Origin: Erysipelotrichaceae bacterium 7770_A6
Lineage (GTDB): Bacteria > Bacillota_I > Bacilli_A > Erysipelotrichales > Erysipelotrichaceae
DNA length: 64,000 bases
Reading direction: 5' to 3'
NCBI GenBank assembly: GCA_014610835.1
Contig: QQXM01000001.1
Location: forward strand, 1 to 64,000
Shown: positions 39,473-46,486 of the stretch, in pieces
Numbering within the stretch: the first letter of the stretch is position 1
Layout of the letters: every line of letters starts with the position of its first letter
The notes under the pieces: generated by a model
The model's database searches: none
Told to the model about the DNA's origin: nothing
What the model saw: the letters and a program-made list of their open reading frames with translations, nothing else
Position numbers and translations under genes: made by a program

Positions 39473-41068
39473 GCATCATATACAGTGACTCCTGAATTTA
39501 AAAGGGTTGATGAATCCTTTCATTCATATGGATTTTCGTATTCACACTGGCTGAACAGTCAGGGAATCTATTATGCAGTAGATGAATCTTTCATTACGTT
39601 AAAGAAAGAAAACATTTCGATACGAAGATGGATTCAGAAAAAAATCAATACCATAGAAGATGTATCGATACAGTCACTATTAAATAAAAGCCTGTTAAAT
39701 ATTAAAGATACGAAAGAAAACTCATGGATGAAAGAAGCAGGGTTTTCTTATATTTCGATACTGTTTCTGTTTCATGTAATCTGTAAATATTTCATGAGTG
39801 AAAAAAAGAAAGATGTCGTGCTTTCTGTAATTACGATTCTTCTATTAATTGTGTATCGCTTTCCTATGATTCTTGTTGAAAATCTTTTATTCCGCGTATC
39901 TCGCTATTTTCCACTGTCCAGACAGAAGTCTGCTTCACTTATCACAATGTTCATTATGTTTTGTTATCCTTCTGAGATTACTTCTGCTTCTTTTCTGATT
40001 CCTTCTCTCTACCATTATTCATTTTTATTTAATGAGCACAAAAAAGGAATCCTGTTTCTATTGATTTCAATCTTGCAAAGTATCTTATTTCAGACAATCA
40101 ATCCAATGCGTTCTTTCCTGTATCCCTTGAACATGTTTCTGCATGGTTTCTTCTTTCTGTTTTCTCTTGTGCGTTTCTTTACACCGGTTGATTTTGTGTC
40201 TTTGATTGCTTCAGCATTACAGTCATTCAATACATTGATGAATGCATTTTCTCTAAAAGGTTCCATTGCTGGTGCTGGATGTATTTTATATATCCTCGTT
40301 GTCAGCATGTTTCATCATAAAGTCAGAGCTGCAATTGTATTGTTATATATATTTCAGATGACTGGATTATTTCATCCATGCATGGAAATGACAATGATCA
40401 ATATAGGACAGGGAGATGCTATCTTAATTCGTGCACCATTGAACAGTGACAATATCTTGATTGATACTGGTAAACCATCAGCATACAACGCTTTAAAAAC
40501 ATATCTGGATGCAAAAAGTATTTATGTCATTAATACATTGATCATTACACATAATGATAATGATCATAGTGGAAACAAGACGAACATTCAAAAAGACTTT
40601 GCAGTAAAGCAATGCATTGAAACACATCAAACAACAATACAGTCTTCTATTTTCACACTCCTGGATATCAATGAAATACAAAGTGAAGATGAGAATGGCA
40701 GCTCCATTGTCAATGTCGTTAACTTTAATGGAAAACAGGTGTGTCTAATGGGCGTTGCATCAGACAAAACAGAAGAAGAAATCATCCATAAATATCCAAC
40801 GTTATCTTGCGATATTTTAAAACTTGGTCATCATGGTTCATCAACATCATCCTCTGATCAGTTTTTAGATGTTGTACGTCCAGAAACTGCCCTGATTTCA
40901 TCAGGTGCCTACCGTATCTATCATCATCCAAGTGAAGAAACAATACAGAAATTATTGAAACGACATATCCCATATTTCGATACAAAAACAAGTGGGGATA
41001 TCACAATTCTATGTTTTGGCAAGATTCGTGTTTTTATTACATCGAGATTTGAAATAGGTCTGATATAA
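39473..41068 (+). CDS. comEC: ComEC, downstream exon (rest of the competence channel)
   Basis: Continues comEC in the same frame as 36967-37269, with no stop from the element edge: GCA TCA TAT ACA GTG ACT. Contains the rest of the OB-like domain (HSYGFSYSHWLNSQGIYY), the many-spanning ComEC/Rec2 channel domain (residues about 170-380 of the joined protein) and the C-terminal metallo-beta-lactamase-like nuclease domain with MINIGQGDAILI, ITHNDNDHSGN and LKLGHHGSSTSS. A GTG at 39485 could in principle start a truncated protein but has no ribosome binding site. Confidence 0.88.
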   Translation, partial: ASYTVTPEFKRVDESFHSYGFSYSHWLNSQGIYYAVDESFITLKKENISIRRWIQKKINTIEDVSIQSLLNKSLLNIKDTKENSWMKEAGFSYISILFLFHVICKYFMSEKKKDVVLSVITILLLIVYRFPMILVENLLFRVSRYFPLSRQKSASLITMFIMFCYPSEITSASFLIPSLYHYSFLFNEHKKGILFLLISILQSILFQTINPMRSFLYPLNMFLHGFFFLFSLVRFFTPVDFVSLIASALQSFNTLMNAFSLKGSIAGAGCILYILVVSMFHHKVRAAIVLLYIFQMTGLFHPCMEMTMINIGQGDAILIRAPLNSDNILIDTGKPSAYNALKTYLDAKSIYVINTLIITHNDNDHSGNKTNIQKDFAVKQCIETHQTTIQSSIFTLLDINEIQSEDENGSSIVNVVNFNGKQVCLMGVASDKTEEEIIHKYPTLSCDILKLGHHGSSTSSSDQFLDVVRPETALISSGAYRIYHHPSEETIQKLLKRHIPYFDTKTSGDITILCFGKIRVFITSRFEIGLI

Positions 41069-41069
41069 T
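41061..41069 (+). promoter_or_regulatory. Extended -10 promoter of holA, leaderless type
   Basis: TGATATAAT overlaps the comEC stop. Only 6 nt (AGATGC) separate the box from ATG 41076, so the start site would be at or next to the start codon. No ribosome binding site. Confidence 0.7.
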
Positions 41070-41075
41070 AGATGC

Positions 41076-42140
41076 ATGTCAGTTTATATTTATTGTGGTG
41101 AAGATATCTATCGTATTGAAGAAGGCTTGAAACTGCTTTTAACCAAAAGGCATATTGATGCAGATCATACAGTTACAATTGATGCATCAGACAAGCGTTC
41201 TTTTACGATTGAAAGTGTACTTGTTGAATGCGATTCTTTTTCCTTGTTTGATGATGAATGTAAAGCCGTTATTGTGAAAAATCCTTTCTTTCTTTCATCC
41301 AGTTCCAAGGAAGCTGAAAAGCCAGCAAAAACAGATACACCTGCAGTCAAAAAAAGGAAAGAAAATGAAGCAGGTAGACGTGAGAAAAGATTAGCTTTGA
41401 TGGAAAAGTATTTGTTGAATGAAAATCCAAATACAATTCTTGTTTTTGAATGCCATGGATATCAGGCCGACTCCAGAAAAAAAGATTTCAAGCTTTTAGA
41501 AAAGTACAATGCACAGATTGTATCCTTCAAAAAAATGGATGAAATGGAATTTCAAAAATATGTTGATCAGAATCTCAAGCAAAAAGGAATTTCATTGACT
41601 GCAGAAGCAAAAGCTGAACTTCTTTTACGCCTTGGCGGAGATACAATGCTGCTCCATTCTGCAATTGAAAAATTAGATCTTTACGGAGAAAAAAATCTGA
41701 ATCTGAATGATATCAAGCATCTTGTATCTTTAAATTCAGATGTGAATATTTTTCAATTGACAACTGCGTTTACACAAGGAGATTTGAAGGGCTGTATGGA
41801 AGCTGTAGATGATATGCTTCTTGCCAATTACAACTATACAGTCATGATCAGTATGTTATCCAAAAGATTACGTACGCTGTATAATATGATGTTGCTGCAT
41901 GAAACTGGATATTCCAATGATGAAGTTGCAGCAAGGATGCATGTGAAAAGCGGGTTTGTATATTATGCATTAAAAGATGCTTCTCATTTTTCATCAAAGC
42001 AGATATTATCTTATTTAAACGAACTGGCAGGTATGGATCAAGGAATCAAGCAAGGCACATTAGATCCAAAAAACAGTTTTGAAAATTTTTTAATCAGAAA
42101 CGGAAAGAGGAAACATGCAGGGTATCAAAGAACTTTTTAA
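41076..42140 (+). CDS. holA: DNA polymerase III delta subunit
   Basis: Clamp-loader subunit that opens the sliding clamp. 354 residues. Opens with VYIYCGEDIYRIEEGL, the usual ATPase-like but P-loop-less domain I, and carries the lid region LLLRLGGDTMLLHSAIEKLDL and the C-terminal collar domain. A Lys/Glu-rich insert lies near residues 75-115 (KEAEKPAKTDTPAVKKRKE), longer than usual. It overlaps the next gene by 26 nt. comEC-holA adjacency is standard in Firmicutes. Confidence 0.9.
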   Translation: MSVYIYCGEDIYRIEEGLKLLLTKRHIDADHTVTIDASDKRSFTIESVLVECDSFSLFDDECKAVIVKNPFFLSSSSKEAEKPAKTDTPAVKKRKENEAGRREKRLALMEKYLLNENPNTILVFECHGYQADSRKKDFKLLEKYNAQIVSFKKMDEMEFQKYVDQNLKQKGISLTAEAKAELLLRLGGDTMLLHSAIEKLDLYGEKNLNLNDIKHLVSLNSDVNIFQLTTAFTQGDLKGCMEAVDDMLLANYNYTVMISMLSKRLRTLYNMMLLHETGYSNDEVAARMHVKSGFVYYALKDASHFSSKQILSYLNELAGMDQGIKQGTLDPKNSFENFLIRNGKRKHAGYQRTF

Positions 42141-43311
42141 AATTGGAAGAGGACCATCATCTTCACATACACTTGCGCCAGAAAGAGCGTGCAAGTTATT
42201 TCTAGAGGTCAATGGAACATATCCAGGATATCTCGTAGAACTTTATGGATCATTATCTTTAACAGGAAAAGGGCACCACACAGATAAGATCATTGAAGAA
42301 ACGTTAGGTGGCAATTGTAAAGTTGTCTTTAAACTTGACTGGGACGAAAGCTTTCCAAATGGATTCTATATATATGGATTAGATACAAATGGAAACAAGC
42401 AGGTGAAATGGACTGTCTTCTCGATTGGTGGAGGAAGCATTCAAATCAAGGAACATCCTGTCAATTACAATGATGAAGTGTATTTTGAAACTTCTTTAGA
42501 AGAAATCTATCAGGTTTGTGAAAAGAATCATGAAACTTTAATGGAGTATGCGCAAAGACACGAAAGTGATATTCGTACATATCTTTCTGATATTCTAGAT
42601 GCGATGTGTGCTTGTGTGAAACGTGGATTAAGTGAAGAAGGCATGCTTCCTGGTGAATTACAGATGCGTCGTTCTGCGCATGATTTATATTTACAAGGAT
42701 TGCATGCAAATATGTCTGATCAAAGAGATATTCGCCTGATGTCATATGCATATGCGGCAAGTGAAGAAAATGCTGCAGGACATACATGTGTTACTGCACC
42801 AACGCTAGGTGCATGTGGGGTACTTGCTGCATTTATGTATTACGCATATAACGATTGTGAAATTACAAGAGAAAAATGTATTGATGCTTTGATCATTGCT
42901 GGTATTTTTGGAAATGTTGTAAAAACAAATGCTACGATTTCCGGTGCAGTTGGCGGATGCCAGGCAGAAGTTGGTACTGCCGTATCTATGACTGCTGCTG
43001 CCTGTGCATATTTAGAAGGTCTGCAGCCTTCCCAGATTGAATATGCTGCAGAAATTGGTATGGAACACAATCTTGGCTTGACTTGTGATCCAGTTCTTGG
43101 ATATGTCATGATTCCGTGTATTGAAAGAAATGCCGTTGGTGTTAGAAGAGCAGTCGATTCTGCAAATCTTGCAAAGTATTTATCTAGAGTCAGAAGTCAT
43201 CTTGTATCTTTTGATATGGTCGTAGAAACAATGAAAGATACAGGCTCTCAGCTGCCTCGTTCCTTACGCGAAACTGCAGAAGGAGGATTAGCAAAAGAGT
43301 GGGAGAAATAA
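42115..43311 (+). CDS. L-serine dehydratase, single-chain iron-sulfur type
   Basis: Deaminates L-serine to pyruvate and ammonia using a 4Fe-4S cluster. 398 residues. The beta-type domain (residues 1-150, FKIGRGPSSSHTLAPERACK) is fused to the alpha-type domain (about 170-390), instead of being two genes as in Bacillus. Cluster-ligand candidates are the Cys in GHTCVTAPTLGACG, GGCQAEVGT, LTCDPVLGY and MIPCIERN. GGAAAGAGG precedes ATG 42115, which lies inside the end of holA. The enzyme would feed pyruvate towards the butyrate pathway. Confidence 0.92.
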   Translation: MQGIKELFKIGRGPSSSHTLAPERACKLFLEVNGTYPGYLVELYGSLSLTGKGHHTDKIIEETLGGNCKVVFKLDWDESFPNGFYIYGLDTNGNKQVKWTVFSIGGGSIQIKEHPVNYNDEVYFETSLEEIYQVCEKNHETLMEYAQRHESDIRTYLSDILDAMCACVKRGLSEEGMLPGELQMRRSAHDLYLQGLHANMSDQRDIRLMSYAYAASEENAAGHTCVTAPTLGACGVLAAFMYYAYNDCEITREKCIDALIIAGIFGNVVKTNATISGAVGGCQAEVGTAVSMTAAACAYLEGLQPSQIEYAAEIGMEHNLGLTCDPVLGYVMIPCIERNAVGVRRAVDSANLAKYLSRVRSHLVSFDMVVETMKDTGSQLPRSLRETAEGGLAKEWEK

Positions 43312-43778
43312 AACATATTATTCATCCATTTGAACCAGTTTATGATGCTTCTAGTAAAGTATTGATTCTTGGTTCTTTTCCATCTGTTGTTTCTAGAGAA
43401 AAAAACTTCTATTACATGAATGCAAACAATCGTTTCTGGAAAGTCATGGAAGCTTTATTTCAAGAAGAAATACATGATAAAAAACAATTCTGTCTTGATC
43501 ATCATATTGCATTATGGGATGTTATTTATTCTTGTACGATTGAAGGAAGCTCAGATTCTTCCATTCAGAATGTACAGGTCAATGACATTCCGCTGCTATG
43601 TCAAAATTCAAATATTCATGCAATATTTTTAACAGGCAAGAAAGCATTTCAGCTATATGAGAAATATATTGATTTAGACGTAGAACATATTTACTTACCA
43701 TCTACAAGCAGTGCAAATGCAAAAATGCATTTAGATCAGCTTGTAGAATCATACAAAGTTATTTTGGAGAAATTATGA
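43299..43778 (+). CDS. Hypoxanthine/uracil-DNA glycosylase (mismatch-type)
   Basis: 159 residues of the uracil-DNA glycosylase superfamily. Motif 1 is the LGSFPSVVSREKNFYYMN stretch near residues 25-45, the pattern of hypoxanthine-DNA glycosylases that remove deaminated adenine. ALWDVIYSCTIEGSSDSSI and LPSTSSANA (motif 2 position) follow. GTG start; AGGAGG lies about 13 nt upstream inside the serine dehydratase gene, with a 13-nt overlap. Confidence 0.85.
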   Translation: MGEIKHIIHPFEPVYDASSKVLILGSFPSVVSREKNFYYMNANNRFWKVMEALFQEEIHDKKQFCLDHHIALWDVIYSCTIEGSSDSSIQNVQVNDIPLLCQNSNIHAIFLTGKKAFQLYEKYIDLDVEHIYLPSTSSANAKMHLDQLVESYKVILEKL

Positions 43779-45922
43779 AGAAAGTCGAACTATTAGCACC
43801 TGCAGGAAATATGGAAGCTTTAAAGGCAGCAGTCAATGCAGGGTGTGATGCAGTATATCTCGGATTGAAATCTTTTTCTGCAAGGGCGTTTGCGGGAAAC
43901 TTTTCTCATGAAGAATTTATAGAAGCCATTCATTATTGTCATACAAGAGATGTTAAGATTTATTGTACGATCAATACAATGCTTTATGAAACGGAAATAG
44001 AAAATGCCAAAAAAGAAGTTGACTTTCTGTATGAAAATGACTGTGATGCAATTTTAATTCAGGATCTTGGACTGTTCCATTATGTTAGAACCTGTTATCC
44101 AGATATGCCTGTTCATTGTTCTACACAGATGCACATTCATAATCTCAAAAGCGTTGAATTCATGAAAAATCAAGGTGTTGAAAGAGTTGTTCTTGCTAGA
44201 GAAACACCACTCGAGATCATTCAGCAGGCATGTCAAATGGGTGTTGAAATTGAAGTATTCACGTATGGTGCAATCTGTATTTCTTACAGCGGCCAATGTA
44301 TGATGAGTGCCAGTGTGAAAAACAGAAGTGCAAATCGAGGGATGTGTGCACAATGCTGCAGACTGAAATATACGCGTGTTGATGGCTCTCACTTCAAAGA
44401 AGGAGATTATATTCTTTCTCCAAAAGATCTGAATGTCATTGATCAGCTTCCTTCACTCCTTGATGCTGGTGTATCTTCATTGAAAATTGAAGGCAGAATG
44501 AAGAGAAGTGAATATGTCTATCTTGTGATTAAAACATTTAGAGAAGCAATTGATGCATACTATGCAAACAAAACATATCATGTATCCAGCGAACGCTTGA
44601 AGCAGCTGGAAGAAATGTTCTATCGTGGATTTTCTAATGGTCATTTATTCCATGATGATGTTACGCATCGAATGAGTCAGTATCGTCCAAACCATCAAGG
44701 TATTGCTATTGGTAAAGTATTAGCATATCGCAATGGTCGAGTACAGGTAAAATTAAGTGATGATCTATATCAGAATGATGGTTTACGAATTATCAATGAA
44801 CCACATGATACAGGCTTATCTGCAATCAAGATCTATAAGAATGACTTGCTTGTAAATCATGCAAAAGCAAATGATATCGTATGGATTACATGTCCAAGTG
44901 ATCCTGCACCAAAAAAAGGACAAATACTACGTAAAACAACAGATACACACCTGCTAGACTGGATCCATGCACAGATGGAAGAACATCCTCGTTTGATTCC
45001 ATTGCGTATGAAATATCGCGCATTGACCGGTCAGCCATTTGAAGTCATTGTAGAAGATGAAAATGGACATGCAGCAAAGGCACAAAGTGATTCCATCATT
45101 GAAAAAGCAAAGAATGCTGCTGTTACACAAGACAAAATCGTGCGTTCTCTATCTAAAACAGGAGAATATCCATACGAAATTGTAGATATTCATGGCGAGG
45201 CAGAAGATATTTTCTTGCCTGTTTCTATCATGAATGAAACAAGAAGACGTGCGTTGCAGTTGCTTGATGAAGCAAGAAGTACCTATCGCATCAATGCTGG
45301 CAAACAGCCATATCATCTAGAATTATGTGAAAACACGGATGTATTGTCTAGAATCATCTATGAATCTTCTTCAGTTGATTTCAATAATAGCGATATCCAT
45401 CACATGCATCATTTAGATGTCATTGATGAAGATAACAAAGAGAAAAATACATACAGTGATGTACTGATCAGCAGTGTATGTGATTTGAATAATACATTAG
45501 ATCATTGTATTGCTTCACCAACAATGAATCTTGCCAACTCATATGCTTTAGCATATGTATTATCGCAAGGTGCAAGTGGAGTTGTATTCTCCTCTGAAAT
45601 GGACAATGAACAAATCAAACAGGCTCTTGATACATTTACAAACCGTTATGGCTTTGTACCGAAAACATATCGTCTTGTATATGGCAAGCGTACTGTCATG
45701 TATATCAAAGACCGTTTTGTTAACGAAGATATAAATGCAATTAGAGATTTGAATGATCTTGTATATGAAGTTAAAAAAGAAAATAAAATCACTACGATCC
45801 ATGAACCAACACTCTACGTTTCCAAAAATCCATATTGTTATGGATCTTACTTGATAGTTGAAGGAAAGAAGAGTATGGATATCCTGGAGGAAAGCTATGA
45901 AGAAATTTCTAGAAGAATTTAA
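43775..45922 (+). CDS. U32 family peptidase-like protein with DUF3656 domain
   Basis: 715 residues. The N-terminal U32 domain begins ELLAPAGNMEALKAAVNAGCDAVYLG, with CSTQMHIHN and the U32 signature EVFTYGAICISYSGQCMMS containing the Cys set (about residues 165-200: CISYSGQC and GMCAQCC). A C-terminal DUF3656 part follows. U32/DUF3656 proteins such as RlhA of E. coli are rRNA hydroxylation factors, so an RNA-modifying role is likelier than proteolysis. ATGA overlap with the glycosylase gene. Confidence 0.88.
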   Translation: MKKVELLAPAGNMEALKAAVNAGCDAVYLGLKSFSARAFAGNFSHEEFIEAIHYCHTRDVKIYCTINTMLYETEIENAKKEVDFLYENDCDAILIQDLGLFHYVRTCYPDMPVHCSTQMHIHNLKSVEFMKNQGVERVVLARETPLEIIQQACQMGVEIEVFTYGAICISYSGQCMMSASVKNRSANRGMCAQCCRLKYTRVDGSHFKEGDYILSPKDLNVIDQLPSLLDAGVSSLKIEGRMKRSEYVYLVIKTFREAIDAYYANKTYHVSSERLKQLEEMFYRGFSNGHLFHDDVTHRMSQYRPNHQGIAIGKVLAYRNGRVQVKLSDDLYQNDGLRIINEPHDTGLSAIKIYKNDLLVNHAKANDIVWITCPSDPAPKKGQILRKTTDTHLLDWIHAQMEEHPRLIPLRMKYRALTGQPFEVIVEDENGHAAKAQSDSIIEKAKNAAVTQDKIVRSLSKTGEYPYEIVDIHGEAEDIFLPVSIMNETRRRALQLLDEARSTYRINAGKQPYHLELCENTDVLSRIIYESSSVDFNNSDIHHMHHLDVIDEDNKEKNTYSDVLISSVCDLNNTLDHCIASPTMNLANSYALAYVLSQGASGVVFSSEMDNEQIKQALDTFTNRYGFVPKTYRLVYGKRTVMYIKDRFVNEDINAIRDLNDLVYEVKKENKITTIHEPTLYVSKNPYCYGSYLIVEGKKSMDILEESYEEISRRI

Positions 45923-46286
45923 AACATTTGCTTTAAAGGGTAATGTGATGGACATGGCTGTTGGCGTTATTATTGGCGCTGCATTTCAGGCAATTGTTTC
46001 TTCAATTGTTTCAGACATCATTTCACCATTGCTTGGATCATTTGCGGGAATGAATTTTGATACCTTATCGGTATCAATCAATGGTGCTACATTAGCATAT
46101 GGAAAGTTTATTACTGCAGTGATCAACTTTCTCATCATGGCATTTGTACTATTCATGATTGTGAAAACAATCAATAAAATATCTTCAATGCTCCATGAAG
46201 AAAAAGTAGAAGAAAATGAAAAGAAAAAGAGTGATGAACTGATTGCTTTAGAAAAAATCGTTTCCTTGCTGGAAGAAAAAAAATAA
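45897..46286 (+). CDS. mscL: Large-conductance mechanosensitive channel
   Basis: Emergency pressure valve of the cell membrane. 129 residues, normal length. First membrane helix with the gate region GNVMDMAVGVIIGAAFQAIVS (about residues 14-34), second helix ITAVINFLIMAFVLFMIV, then a charged cytoplasmic helix. GGAGG precedes ATG 45897, inside the end of the U32 gene by 26 nt. Confidence 0.95.
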   Translation: MKKFLEEFKTFALKGNVMDMAVGVIIGAAFQAIVSSIVSDIISPLLGSFAGMNFDTLSVSINGATLAYGKFITAVINFLIMAFVLFMIVKTINKISSMLHEEKVEENEKKKSDELIALEKIVSLLEEKK

Positions 46287-46287
46287 A

Positions 46288-46338
46288 AAATGAAACTGTT
46301 TTGTTTAGGAAATACTTCTTGAATCAAACAGTTTTTTA
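46288..46338 (+). terminator. Terminator after mscL
   Basis: GAAACTGTTT pairs with AAACAGTTTTTT over a 25-nt loop region, followed by T residues. The operon from holA to mscL ends here. Confidence 0.75.
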
Positions 46339-46450
46339 TTTGAAAAATATATCTGAAAATGTAATGAAATCTTGTGTATTTTTTAACAAATCAAACGTTC
46401 GTAAAAAGAAGTGGAAATGTTCGTTTTCCATTTATTTTATGCGCCTTTTT

Positions 46451-46459
46451 TGATATAAT
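46451..46459 (+). promoter_or_regulatory. Extended -10 promoter of the smc operon
   Basis: TGATATAAT, 27 nt before ATG 46487, with AAAAGGAG between. No -35 consensus. Confidence 0.65.
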
Positions 46460-46486
46460 CGTCTGTGGTCTAAAAAGGAGTTATCA

